64,000 bases of DNA from Limnephilus marmoratus (lineage: Eukaryota > Arthropoda > Insecta > Trichoptera > Limnephilidae). Location: NCBI GenBank assembly GCA_917880885.1, contig OU862915.1, forward strand, positions 41,176,676-41,240,675, written 5' to 3'. Positions within the stretch are counted from its first letter, which is position 1; each line of letters begins with the position of its first letter. Position numbers and translations under genes: made by a program. The notes below the pieces were generated by a model. It was not told where the DNA came from and ran no database searches. It saw only the letters and a list, made by a program, of their open reading frames with translations. Below are positions 1 to 10,261 of this stretch, piece by piece.

Positions 1-587
1 CACACTTTATATACTATTCACACACTTTATGTACTATTTCTACAGACGTGAACTGTGGCGAAAAAAATGACAATTGGGTCAATTGAAGTTTCATCGATCG
101 AACTTTTACTCACATGTCGATGACGTTAGCACATTTATTTTTAGGCGGTAATGTAAAAATGTATTTGTAGTTGAATCAATTTAAAGAGATTCTTCCTTGT
201 GTTTGTAGTGCACTAAATCGTGGAACTACAGCGGGGACTGCGAGTCTCTGTTCAATTTATTCCCGAAATGGTTTGAATCATTATTGGTGAGCACAAATTC
301 ATTCAAAACTCCTTTCTTTAAAATGATTTTCCTATAATATTTTATGAAGAAAAAACATTCTTCACTTATCAAATTTGTTTTGACACCTTTCAATCTATAT
401 TTGAGAGGTCCATCAATCATAAATCAACTTCACGACAAACAACTGACGCACCCCGTAATGGATGGAAAAAATATTGTCACTATGTTTCCACCGTATTTAC
501 GGAGCTCGTTTTTTTTGCCAAAGAATATTATTTTTACATAAGAATATTTTCCAACCGAAAGTAATATTTCTTGGAAAACTAATAACA
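1..587. other. No gene recognised
   Basis: AT-rich sequence with only short chance frames. It opens with a direct repeat built on CACACTTTATRTACTATT. I see no domain or repeat family that recurs elsewhere in the window. Confidence 0.5.
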
Positions 588-768
588 CTACAGTAGGAGG
601 GATGATTAATGAGTCTGCTACTCCTGGACATACTGATACACAAATTCCTTCCCATCCCTTTTACCCTTTTCGGTTCCATAACTTCCTCTCCTGTTTTTCT
701 TTAAAAAGACCCTCCACTCAGTATCCACAAAGATGACACAGGCCCAGAGGGAAAATATTTTAAAAATG
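588..768 (+). repeat. Family R dispersed repeat, 3' half only
   Basis: Matches the 3' half of the family R repeat seen about 15 times in the window: a GTAGGAGGGATG stretch, then TACTCCTGGACA, the TTCCTCTCC pyrimidine-rich block, AAAGATGACACAGGCCC and GAGGGAAA. The 5' half is absent, as in several other copies. Confidence 0.7.
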
Positions 769-918
769 AAAAAAGAACAAAAAAAATGTTTCTGCTCAAA
801 ATCTCAAGAAAAAAAATTTAATAAACTACACTGAAAGTAAAATTTAAATTTATGTTAAAAATGATATTGTTTATCGAAAAAAAATATATTTTTCTAAGAA
901 AAATTAACATAAGACAGA

Positions 919-1375
919 TCTCTATATATAATATATATTATACACTTAAAAATAAAGTAACTTTGTTAGTCCCGTGTGCGTTTCTCTACCATTAATCCGA
1001 TTCCGATGAAACTTTGGTGATTTGTTGTGCGCATGCCTGCGACCGGTTCTATAAATAATGGTAAGCTCTGGCGTTATGCTATTAGTTTATATATCATTCA
1101 TCTAATTGCGCTGAAACTTTGATGATTTCTTGTGCGCACACCCGCGATGGTTTTCCATGAATGACAATGAGCTTTGGGGTTATGAAATTTGTTCAAATTT
1201 TACAATAGGTGGCGCGCGAGTTGTTTGAATAATGCGTGTACCTCGAAGAATTTATCGGAAGGGTGGGAAGGCGGGGAAACCAAAAATATGTGTAGGTATC
1301 CATAAGCACGTATAATTAATACAAAAACACTTTCTTTCTTTATGTGGAATTGCAACGCATGCCGGTACGCGCTAG
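919..1375 (+). mobile_element. Non-autonomous Helitron-like element
   Basis: Starts with TC after an A and ends in CTAG before a T, the Helitron end rule. The last 25 bases, ending in CATGCCGGTACGCGCTAG, resemble the end of the element at 4904-5274. A module with GATGAAACTTTGGTGATTTG, TGTGCGCA and a GGTAAGCTCTGGCGTTATG-like block occurs twice in diverged form (about 1000-1075 and 1100-1190). There is no coding capacity, so it would depend on a Rep/helicase elsewhere. The assignment rests on ends and copy comparison only. Confidence 0.6.
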
Positions 1376-1869
1376 TACAACATAAATTAATACTAAATAA
1401 TATGTTTTTCCTGGGCACACTTAACGGTCAGCCCTCAAATATACACTCTTTGTAGTCTGCTGACACTAGAAATACTAAGAATCTTTTAAAGATGTTATAT
1501 CAAAGAATAACGTTTCCTTTTAGTTATTTTTTTCTTTCAGCTTCCATTTTGAATTACGATGAACTAAATAATTATATCTTTCCTAAATTTTCAGAATCAG
1601 GTAACTTGCTTCATCATTTCTTACTAGGAATTTCCTTTCTCACTACTACATTATTAAAATAATTAGCTCTCTACTCTCACTCACTTATCTCTTGCAAAGT
1701 GGCGTAATTCTTTGCTATCTAGTTATATTTTGTTGAGACATTCATAGATGGTGCTCACTCGGTTTTTAGCCGAATCCTTACGAGCGCTCCCAAGCGTAGC
1801 TTGTACGGAGCGAGCGGAGCCATTCATTCCACTGACTTTTATAATTATTTTCCGGTATTCAGTTCGGTA
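1376..1869. other. No gene recognised
   Basis: AT-rich spacer between the Helitron-like element and the LINE fragment. No supported frame or repeat family. Confidence 0.45.
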
Positions 1870-2250
1870 TACAGTAACTCTCTCATATGGAAGCCAAAAT
1901 TTTGAAACGGTACCAAGATTCACATACCTAGGCTCACATACCTAGGATCCAGAAGCGCCATAGTGAACGCAAATCGCAGTTATTACCGCCTACAAAACGA
2001 ATGAAATCCAGACTCCTGTCCAGGAACACCGAGATATTAGTGTATTAAACACTTATCAGACCAGTACTCACACACGCAGCTGAGACTTGGGTACAAACTA
2101 AGAGGCATCAGCGAGCACTGGATGTTTTTGAAAAAAAAATTTGAGACCTATCTTCGGACCGGTTTCAGAATATGGATTTTGGCGCAGACGTTATAACAAT
2201 GAGCTATTTATACAAAGTTTATAAAACTGGGAAGACTTCGGTGGCTGGGT
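1870..2250 (+). pseudogene. LINE A reverse transcriptase C-terminal fragment, first part
   Basis: Frameshifted translation gives the segments FETVPRFTYLGS, VNANRSYYRLQNE and RRYNNELF, followed by the start of an R-L-R-W-L-G motif. These are hallmarks of the region after the RT catalytic core in many insect non-LTR retrotransposons. There are several stops and at least two frameshifts. The frame breaks at the G of the LRWLG motif and resumes after 2766, so a later insertion split it. The upstream RT motifs are missing (5' truncation or decay). Confidence 0.65.
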
Positions 2251-2766
2251 TATTTATTTATTAATTTACGGACAATAGTCCATTAAAACATAATAATAAC
2301 ACGAATAAAAAAAACAGAGATGACAGTGAAGAAAGAACACATATAAATTAATAGCAATGACAATATAAAATTTAAAAAGTACATTTAGAAGACACTGCAA
2401 GTCAAAGCATGAAGAAGCATTTAAATATTGCGTATCATGGTCACAAAAAAATCAATGCTTTGACTTGCGTTGACAAGTCTCGACATTCTGGATAAGTGAG
2501 AATGGTATCCATAATATTAGTAGAATGTTGATTGAGGAACAGCAATTCATTATTTCGGAGTCTACCGGAAGGGATGTTGAACTGGAGGAGCTGTAAAAAT
2601 GCAGATGTATCAGTAATACCGTTTATAATTTTAAATATGCAAATTAGATCAGAGTCCTTTCTACGTTTTTCTAAAGAAGCAATATTTAAAATGTGTTCAA
2701 TTTCATCATATGAGTACTCGCCTCTTTCGAGACCCAACCTCCAAGCAATTCCTCTTAGGAAACGAT
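2251..2766 (-). pseudogene. LINE B (CR1/jockey-like) C-terminal fragment inserted in LINE A
   Basis: On the minus strand a frame of about 108 codons reads HRFLRGIAWRLGL, then SLEKRRKDSDLICIFKIING and FNIPSGRLRNNELLF. This is the C-terminal region typical of CR1/jockey-type LINE polyproteins. It ends with a 3' untranslated stretch and a TAAATAAATAA tail at 2251. The frame stays open a further 27 codons into the host LINE (to 2848), but the family match stops near 2766. It is a 5'-truncated copy inserted antisense into LINE A. No clear target duplication is visible. Confidence 0.7.
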
Positions 2767-2993
2767 GTGGAGAGAATGACCGAGCATCAAGCACCAAAGT
2801 CCCTGCTGAAGTCATGACCGACAGGGCGAAGGAGCCTGGGAAGACCAAATTGATGGAGCGACAACGTCCTCAAATATCCATCTCGGAGATTGTAAATTGG
2901 AGATAGTTGGCACAAAACCGCGATGAGTGAAGGAAGACTTTGAGGAGGCCAAGACCCACCTGGGGTTGTAGAGCCAAGAGTGATGATGATGAT
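2767..2993 (+). pseudogene. LINE A fragment, continuation after the LINE B insertion
   Basis: Reading resumes with GTGGAGAGAATGACC (V-E-R-M-T). It then gives PTGRRSLGRP, an E-I-V-N-W-R segment and AQNRDEWRKTLEEAKTHLGL followed by a stop. This is the conserved C-terminus of the same LINE seen at 1870-2250, and it ends in a short (GAT)n tail. Together the two parts form one decayed LINE copy split by LINE B. Confidence 0.7.
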
Positions 2994-3282
2994 ACAGTTG
3001 GCAAATCAGAGAATTATATACATTATTACACTGGTAAAATACATAATTTACTAATCATTTCTTGATAATGATAATGTTAAATGATAAAATGATAATGTTC
3101 CCCCTTCTGATTTCTGCTTTCAACAGGACTTTGCCAAATAATCATTAATAATAATAAATTAGCTCAAAATGTAATATTTTCTTTGGAAAAAAAAATAAGT
3201 GTTGGGAAGTAAGTTGATTTAATGTGTTCGTTAAAAACGTTAACCGACTAATTTTATTGTACGAGTTTAAAAATATTATCAA

Positions 3283-4040
3283 AGTCAAGTTGATTAGTCA
3301 GACATCGACAAAAATAAAAATTTGTGTTAATAAAAATTAAAATTTACAGTTATATGTAAAAGTGTACCCTCTATCTGGTAAAATGACTAGAGATTACTCG
3401 TAAACATCACCAAATCAATTATAATGCACAAAAACTTATAGAGAAATTAACAAAAAAAATAGTGTCCGACCAAAACAGGACTTTCTACCGAAACCGAATC
3501 TTCGGTAGCAGTCTCAGTTTTGGCCGATACCGAACCTTTTTTAGACATGTTAAAAATCTATTGTTTACTGAAATTTGGTTTATTTTTAAAATGGCTTATT
3601 TTTTACACGTATACAAACAGTAAACGTTTGTTAAATGAAAAAATTAAAAAAAAAAAAACAATAATTGAAGTATGTGAAAAAAAATTTTTTTTTTTGATAT
3701 TACTAAAAATTAACTAACATGTCAACTACCTTCTAGAACAAAAAAATTGCCAATAATCATCACTTATGTAAATTATAAAGGAAGGACCTCATTAATTGAG
3801 TATTTTAATTTAAATTGCGTTTACAATCACGACATTATTGACCATTTATTGAGATCTTTTGCAAAGTTTCGGTGCGGCCGAAAACTGATGCCGAAACTTG
3901 CCGAAACCGAACCTTCGGTCGGTCACTAAAAAAATATGTTTTCTGGTTTACTAGTAGGAAATTTTAAAATGTCTTACTAATGTACCGAAACCTTAAGCTT
4001 TTCAGTGTTATTTAATAGCATACCTCAATGTTCAAGAATT
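3283..4040. repeat. Old repeat family Q, interrupted by a hAT-type MITE
   Basis: The flanks of the MITE at 3460-3928 match 55000-55215. Shared blocks include CACCAAATC near a CA-rich AATGCA segment on the left and TTTTCT, TAGTAGG and TACTAATGTACCG on the right. The 55-kb copy lacks the MITE, so it serves as a paralogous empty site. The nature of family Q is unknown. Confidence 0.55.
3460..3928. mobile_element. hAT-like MITE with CCGAAAC-rich ends
   Basis: Imperfect terminal inverted repeats TAGTGTCCGACC on the left and GGTCGGTCACTA on the right. Both subterminal regions are rich in CCGAAACC/GGTTTCGG motifs, a hAT habit. The flanks are A-rich (AAAAAAAA versus AAAAAATA), compatible with an 8-bp duplication but low in information. 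The paralogous empty site at 55.1 kb supports the edges. It has no coding capacity beyond short AT-rich frames. Confidence 0.65.
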
Positions 4041-4084
4041 TAATTGAAATGAACGAAACCACAGATCAGCAATTTTTTCCAAAG

Positions 4085-4232
4085 AACAGAAAAAGGTAAA
4101 AAGGTTTTCCGTTATGATTTGAGAATTTTCCGGCCAAAAGTATTGTATGGTTACTAATTTTGGGTTATTATGCCGTGTTGCACTTCCCCCTTTTATAACC
4201 AAAGTTTCGGACAGCATTCCAGTGTCCTTTTA
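4085..4232 (-). repeat. Penelope-type terminal repeat P1, decayed
   Basis: In minus orientation it has the stem arms GGACA and TGTCC around CTGGAATGC, then GAAAC, a TATAAAAGGGGG stretch and GCAACACGGCATAA with a CCC block. The same order occurs beside Penelope-like coding remnants at 41.5-42.2 kb and 56.2-56.6 kb. The CTGATGA half of the hammerhead core is lost here. Confidence 0.55.
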
Positions 4233-4605
4233 AGGGCTACACAACTTATCTACCTACAACCAAAAATTAATCAGAATGAAAGAGTTTTCGGTTAATTCCT
4301 TTGTTTAAAATGAAATCTTTTTAATCTTATTAACTTTGTCATTCTTGACAGTTTATCCCACAAATCTGAACCTTTTAATGGCATTACAAACTCACGATAT
4401 CTGGATTTATGGAAATTACCAGATTTCGTTTATTAACGGAGTTATTACTGAGACCTAATTTAGGCGATTTTACTTTTGTTTAAACGTATTTTCTTAATTT
4501 CATTAAAATATCACCACTAATTGGAAAAAGTGGTTTAAATATAATATGGAGATGAATAAAAGGCCATTAGGAGAAGACTGCGAAAAAAGTGTTCAATATT
4601 TAATT
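4233..4605. other. No gene recognised
   Basis: AT-rich spacer without a supported frame. Confidence 0.45.
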
Positions 4606-4628
4606 CATCTATCTATCTATCTATCTAT
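4606..4628. repeat. (ATCT)n microsatellite
   Basis: About five tandem ATCT units. Confidence 0.8.
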
Positions 4629-4903
4629 AATCTGTTGCCAATATTTTGTTGATATTCTATTTCCATAATTATATGTATTTTTCTAATTGTAAAATATTTG
4701 TAATATCTTACAGTATTTTATTTTCATTTTTGTAAAGTTCTAAATATTAGTACTTAGACTAGCTCCCCAATTAGACCCGAGAATATTTCTCTACTAATTG
4801 GGTAACCATAAAACCTTATAGTGTAACATAATGTAACATATTATTATTGAAAACATTTAATTTTCTTCTAAATAAAAAAAAAAAATAAATAAATAAAAAA
4901 AAA

Positions 4904-5274
4904 TCTATTTAAATAAAAATGAATCGCCAAAATGTATGTACGCGCATAACTTCCGAACGACTGCACCAAATTGGATAATTCTTTTTTTATTGTGTTCGTC
5001 ATTGTCAGGACAAGGTTTTGTATAAAACTACTGGTGAGCTCTGGCATTATGAAATTTGTATAAAAATGAATCGCCGAAATGCATGTACGCGCATAACTTC
5101 CGAACGAATGCACCAAATCGGATAATTCTTTTGAGTTCGTTATTGTCTAGTGGAAGTTGACGCGGGAGAGGAATGGGGGGGGTGGAAGGGGAACGGGACG
5201 AATGGGAAAGGACACGGAGGGAGAAACAATTTCTTTATTAAATGGCATAGCGACGCATGCCGGGTACCAGCTAG
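4904..5274 (+). mobile_element. Non-autonomous Helitron-like element
   Basis: Starts with TCTATTT after an A and ends with GGGTACCAGCTAG before a T. A module containing AATGAATCGCC, GCGCATAACTTCCGAACGA and GCACCAAAT occurs twice (about 4919-4985 and 5065-5130), each half linked by a GTGAGCTCTGGCATTATG block. The GACGCATGCCGG 3' end resembles the element at 919-1375. No protein is encoded. Confidence 0.6.
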
Positions 5275-5477
5275 TTTATTATATTAATTTATTATAAACT
5301 TTCTTTTTTTGACAATAAAGTTTAAAACGTGCCTGTCTGCACTGTCTGCAGTGTATCAACACTTATGCCAGTCAAACCATAAAAAAATTGTTTTGGCGTT
5401 ATGTTGTTGTGGCGTTCCGTTGTATCTCTTACCATGGAAAATGTCAAATATGAAATGAAAAATACAAAATAACCTAT

Positions 5478-5920
5478 TTTGGGAGTCGGGTATGGGTTCC
5501 GCTGCCCCAGGTACCATTTATTGGATAACCAACAGCCCTGCCGTAGGTCACTCCAAGTGCTGAGTTTGGTGAATTAGCAGGGGTGTCCAGTTTCATGGGG
5601 TGAGGTTTGTCCAGGTCTTAGTGGTGAATGAGTTTGCCTATCTATTGCTTGGCTGATCGAATCGGAAGAGACTGGTCGAGGGAGACCTAACCTAAGCCTC
5701 TCCTACCAAACTTTCTCCACTATCGCTTTGCACCGCAGTGGGAGGATAGATTCATTCGTCCGTCACTCTTGGACACATTGACTCCCAGATTCCTACCCAC
5801 ACCTCGTACCTTTTTCTCCCGTGAACATCCTTTCATTCTTTTCCCCAAAAAAGCCGCCCACAGAGCATCCCCAAAGATAACATAGGCCCCGAGGTAAATT
5901 GTTTTCCTCAGGGCTTTTTT
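5478..5920 (+). repeat. Family R dispersed repeat, near full length
   Basis: Contains the family landmarks in order: GGGTATGGGTTCCGCTGCCCC, CCATTTATTGGATAACC, GCAGGGGTG, GAGGTTTGTCCAGGTCTT, a CTCTCC block, CACCGCAGTGGGAGG, a pyrimidine-rich segment and TTTTCCTCAGGGC. No terminal inverted repeat and no frame. The tail is replaced by T-rich sequence. Confidence 0.75.
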
Positions 5921-6024
5921 TGACCTAATGATAAAAAAATCGACTTTTTTTAATTGTTTATTTTTTTTGCCATGGAAAGTTTTCAATTTGAATCTAATTA
6001 TTAAATATGACAACATTTTTCATT

Positions 6025-6222
6025 GTCAGAACTTCCTCTCCTTCCTTTCCCTAAAAGATTCCCCACACAGCACCCTTAAAGATGTCAATTCCCTGATGGG
6101 AAATATCTTTCTCCGGGCCTCCTGTCAGGAGTTAATTAAGAAAAAAACATAAAACATTAAAAAATCAGAGGAAATTATTTTTCCTCAGGGCCTCCTGCGT
6201 AGAGCCACTGTCAAAAAAAAGT
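6025..6222 (+). repeat. Two family R 3' tails in tandem
   Basis: A first tail runs from CAGAACTTCCTCTCC through GGGCCTCCTGTCAGG to an A-rich end near 6150. A second, shorter tail (GAAATTATTTTTCCTCAGGG, then CCTCCTGCGT and an A run) follows at 6166-6222. This suggests two truncated copies or a partial tandem duplication. Confidence 0.6.
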
Positions 6223-6655
6223 TATTCTTTTAAAAGTATCTACTGTGAAATGGAATTCGTACGCTCACTATTAGGCAACTACAAAGAATGTGTGGAGCGC
6301 ATCCAATCTTTCCACCATCTTATTTCTCTGCGACATTGTTTTGCTAACTTCACAAACCAACAGTAGTTCTTCAACCAACAAAATACGCAGCAACTTTAAG
6401 TCAACAAATAGTTGACGATACATTAATCATTCATGTTTTGCCATTTCACTCGAGAACAACAACTACTAACAGCTGGTTTTTTGTCTCTTACTACTTGAAA
6501 CTTAGCGCCATTCTGGGATGAAAGGACATTTTATTTCTAAAAAAACTGTATGAGATATATCGTTGTGTAGATGTTTTACCAACATAATAAAAAGTTTAAT
6601 GATTTGAAAATGCAATAATTATTCAAATTATGTTTATTGAATTATTTGAGACAAA
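6223..6655. other. No gene recognised
   Basis: Unique-looking AT-rich sequence next to the piggyBac left end. No frame or family match. Confidence 0.4.
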
Positions 6656-7977
6656 CCCATATATGCCCAGTGGGTCGTTTTTGTCCCGAAAAACAGGCTC
6701 TAGAAAAGTAGCGAATTTTTTAACGCAACCGCTTGTTTTCGACATCTAATGCCATTTATCGACGTGTGAAAGTACTATCTACTAAAACAAATAGACAGTT
6801 TTGCTTAGCGGTCAAAATAATTTCTGGTTACAGTTCAATTCATAACTCTGTTGAAGTTGGAGAAAAATCCGGTTTTGTTGAAAATAATGTAAGTTATATA
6901 TTTTTCTTTGTAAATATATAAATTATTTTGATGTTATTGTAAAATTAGATAGTTTATTTATCTAATGCAATTAAATGAATCCAAAATAAATATTTTATTT
7001 CACAGACATAGTTGTCAAAACTTTTATGGGTCGCTAAATACCCCTTGGGCAAAAGTATACTCAATTGCTATTTTTTTAGTTCTAGGCGATGTTGGAAAGT
7101 TTGGATACTGACGATGAGATTCAAGGTGGGGATGTTTTTATTGACCCACCTGGCGATGGCAGGGTCGCGGACGGTGATTCCGGCGATGAAGAAGATACAT
7201 TTTTTCCAACATTTATCCCGTCAACAGTTACTCGCACCTGGCAGTCTTACTTTGAGGGGTCCATTTGTTGAAGAAACCACGTTCAGCGACGATGAATAAT
7301 ATGACAACACATCACCACTGTCACCGAAACAAGACAGGCGCGTTAGGGCACATGGAAGGGCACGCGGATAAGCGCAGGGAAGAGCACGGAAGGTTTACGA
7401 AGGAGGCGTGGAAGGAGATGTCAAGCAGATAGGGAGCGCACCTGGACGAAGAGAGACCTTCCTAAGAACAATTGTGAGTGGATCAAGCCCCTACCTAGAT
7501 CCAATACAACTCTATCCGAAAATAGTATAAAGAAGTGTTTTTCACGGGTACGGGGCGTAACAATCGTATTGAAAACAGCCCACCGAAGGATGTAAAAGAA
7601 TGCCAAAAAAAAGCGAGTGGATACTATATATAGGCATTGCCCGCGTTGATAGAGTGCAATAAATGCGATGCAAACTAACACGCAAAATATTTTTAGCAGT
7701 TTCATTGGTAATTTTTATTTTAAAATGCTTTTTTTTCTGTTAAAGTTACTATCGATGTCGATAAATAAAGAATCAATAAAATAATGGCATTTTTATCAAC
7801 ATGAATTCAAGACAACTCATTTGACCCCGGGGTCATTTTCGACCCATTAAAAATACAACACTTTCTCCACTCCCACCTCAAAACTTCAGTGAGAATCTTT
7901 AAAACAATCCTTCAGGGACCCACATATTCTAAAGTGAAAAAGATCGGAAACCAAAAATAGTTCTGGGCATATATGGG
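6656..7977 (+). mobile_element. Decayed piggyBac-type transposon
   Basis: Perfect 15-bp terminal inverted repeats: CCCATATATGCCCAG at the left edge and its reverse complement ending at 7977. The right end is followed directly by TTAA, the piggyBac target. The left flank reads ACAAA, so that target copy is altered. Subterminal GGGTCGTTTTTGTCCC and CATTTTCGACCC also mirror each other. At 1.32 kb it is far shorter than an autonomous piggyBac of about 2.4 kb, so the transposase is mostly deleted. Confidence 0.8.
7089..7300 (+). pseudogene. piggyBac transposase N-terminal remnant
   Basis: The frame opens with M-L-E-S-L-D-T-D-D-E-I, then DVFIDPPGDGRVADGDSGDE. This acidic leader with an F-I-x-P-P motif and a D-S-x-D-E cluster is typical of the N-terminus of piggyBac transposases. 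The catalytic DDD domain is not recognisable. The sequence to about 7720 may hold decayed C-terminal Cys-rich remnants, but I could not confirm them. The fragment lies inside the inverted repeats at 6656 and 7977, which supports the call. Confidence 0.65.
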
Positions 7978-8164
7978 TTAACGCTTTTCGGTTGTTAGGC
8001 GGGATGTTAAGGGACTTACCTACTTCCAGCGCCCTTGTGGTGATTTTCTCACGATAATGGCGCTATAAAAATAATCCAATTATAATTATTATTACTTGAC
8101 TACGTCCCTTACCACACTTAAAAAAATGTATGTTGTATTTTTAGACATTGTTTTTTTTTGCAAT

Positions 8165-8622
8165 TTGGGAGGCAGTTATTGGATACCGCCTCCATTTATT
8201 AGATGAGCAACATCTCTGTCATAAGCCACCATGAGTGATTCGCTACGTTTGGTGATATAACAGGGGTGCCCGGGTTCATGAGGTGATTTTCATATGTCTA
8301 GGTCTAGGTGGCGAATACGTTTGCCCACCTGTAGCGTGGCGGGCCGGATTGGGAGAGACTGGTTGAGGGTAACGTAATCTAGACATCTCCAGCCGGACTC
8401 TCTCGACCCAACGCCTTGAACCCCGACGGATTCAAACGTTCGTCACTCTTGGGCATATTGACTCGAGATTCCTACCCACTCCTAATACCTTTTTCCTTCA
8501 CCGAACTTCCTCTTCTTTCTTTATCTTAAAATATCCTCCACATAGCATTCCCAAAGATTTCACAGGCCTTGAGGGATATTTTTCATCGAAGCCTCCTGTG
8601 TGGAGCTTATGTAAAAATAAAT
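8165..8622 (+). repeat. Family R dispersed repeat, near full length
   Basis: Runs from TTGGGAGGCAGTTATTGG through GGTGCCCGGGTTCATGAGG, GGGAGAGACTGGTTGAGGG and CTCTCTCGACCCA to CCTCCTGTGTGGAGC and an AAAAATAAA tail. The 3' A-rich end without inverted repeats suggests retroposition. Confidence 0.75.
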
Positions 8623-8648
8623 CGGAGTGTGTCATTCACACGTGGTAG

Positions 8649-8916
8649 AAGTGAAACTAGAAAGTCGCTTTCTTTTCTTTTGCTTATTTTTTAAGTGGTT
8701 TGAAGATTGGATTCGAACCCCCGTTCGCTTGATGTCTGTCTCTCTGGCCGCTGAGACTTGTCGGACACCTTGCTAACTGCGCTGTGGAAGGCACGCGCCG
8801 AGGTGCGAATTTATTAGCATTATATTAGAACCAAGTATATGTGTAGAACTGAGTTGTGACGCATTTTCTTTTCACCCGAATTTCAAGTCACTAAAGGCGC
8901 TAAAGAAGTTTCACTT
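8649..8916 (+). mobile_element. Family M inverted-repeat element with tRNA-like core, internally deleted
   Basis: Bounded by AAGTGAAAC on the left and GTTTCACTT on the right, next to a GGCGCTAAAGAA block. The interior holds GGATTCGAACCC on the plus strand (a reversed tRNA B-box: GGGTTCGAATCC on the minus strand). Related copies are at 17434-17960 and 36123-36541. The first ~150 bp of the interior seen in those copies is missing here. Confidence 0.55.
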
Positions 8917-9255
8917 CAAAAAATGTTAGAGAAACTTACAGTTCATAGGTGGGAGATAATCGATAATAATAAAGATATTCTAAAACTACCGATCTCAGGC
9001 AGTTGAAATCTTTATGAGAATCTATGTTTTGAACATTAGGCAACTTAATGCTAAAACATTCAAGCGTACCTCTTGCATGTTCACACAGAACTTTGCTTTC
9101 GAAAATGTCCAAACTACTCAAGGTATTAGAACCAAAGATCATTATCTCTTACATGTCCATTTCGCTGAAATAAGTTTTGGCCAAAGAAGTTTTAGATATT
9201 TAATTAATGAAGATTATATTAGCGACTCCCGTTCGAAAATCCGAAACAGAAAACT

Positions 9256-9525
9256 TGGGAGGCGGGTATGGGTACCGCCGCCCCGGGAACCATTTATTGA
9301 TTAATCAACACCTCTGTCGTAGGTTACCCCAAATAGTTCGCTATGTTTTGTAACTCAGCCCGGGTTCACAGGGGTGAGGTTTGTCCAGATCGTGGTGGCG
9401 AATGCGACCGCCTACCAACTGCGTGGCCGGATCGGGAGAGACTGGTTAAGGGAGATGTTTTTACCTCTCCAGCAGGGCTCTTTCGAAACATCGCCTTGCA
9501 CCGCAGTGGGAGGGATGGATTCCGG
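9256..9525 (+). repeat. Family R dispersed repeat, 5' part
   Basis: Best preserved start of the family: TTGGGAGGCGGGTATGGGTA, then CCGCCGCCCCGGGAACC. Continues to the CACCGCAGTGGGAGGGATGG block, where it stops. The 3' pyrimidine-rich part and A tail are missing. Confidence 0.75.
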
Positions 9526-9934
9526 CAAAGTATTATCGTTTTTTTTTCTTTTATTGCACCCATATCTGACATTTAACTTAAAATGACACTCTAAGAATTA
9601 GCCAGGTATTAAAATTATTATTTATACGCCTTGTACATTCGTTCATTTTTTTTTCATTTCCTCAATAGGATAAAAGGGGCAGGGACATATTTTTAAAGGT
9701 TTGAAATAGTGTTGCAAAAGAACTCTGCTTTCGCTTCCGCTTCTGCAGAAGTTCCGCAAGTTTTTTCACTTTCGTTTCCGTTTCTGGTTCCGCAAACTTT
9801 ATAACAGAACTCTAAAAGAAGAATAATTTACGATTGAAGATATCGAAGTGCAGTCTTCTACTTCAAAATCATCATCATCATTACAAATATTGGAATCGAT
9901 GTTAAGTGCAAATGAGACCAGGAGGAGAACTCTT

Positions 9935-10253
9935 CTACAATTGACGATGGTGACAATTTATTTTTAGAGATACAGTCACACCTTCGGGAGTACAAGAAAG
10001 AGTAGGTCCCCTTACGTGGTGGAAAGTAAATACGCACAAATACCCCCATCTGGTGCCAATAGTTCGCCAATACTTATCAGCTCCCCTCAGCAGTGTAGCC
10101 ATTGAGAAATTATTTTGTGGAACTGGTTTAATATATGAAGAACACCGAAACAGACTCAAAGGTGTAAAAACAGCCAAATTACTTTCTATTAAATATAATT
10201 TAAAGACCAGAATTTCATTAAAAATCTGTATTGGTTCCAAACAGCAGAAATAA
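9935..10253 (+). pseudogene. hAT transposase C-terminal dimerisation domain, broken
   Basis: One frame reads TWWKVNTHKYPHLVPIVRQY, then LSAPLSSVAIEKLFCGTG and HRNRL, close to LSIKYNL. This is the order seen in hAT transposases: the WW motif, a P-x-x-S-x-x-x-E-x-x-F-S/C-x-x-G block, and the R-x-R/N-R-L and L-x-L/I-x-x-N-L signature. A frameshift near 10004 separates it from an upstream acidic piece (LEIQSHLREYKKE). The catalytic RNase-H-like core is not found. The match is strong for the family but the gene is non-functional. Confidence 0.75.
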
Positions 10254-10261
10254 GCCATGGG

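Noticed and set aside
4766..4802. Hairpin CCCAATTAG...CTAATTGGG as a regulatory site
   Set aside because: Nine-base arms in AT-rich DNA are expected by chance; no associated gene.
9343..9586. Overlapping 68-77-codon frames in family R copies
   Set aside because: The frames recur only because the repeat recurs, with different stops in each copy; no conserved protein.
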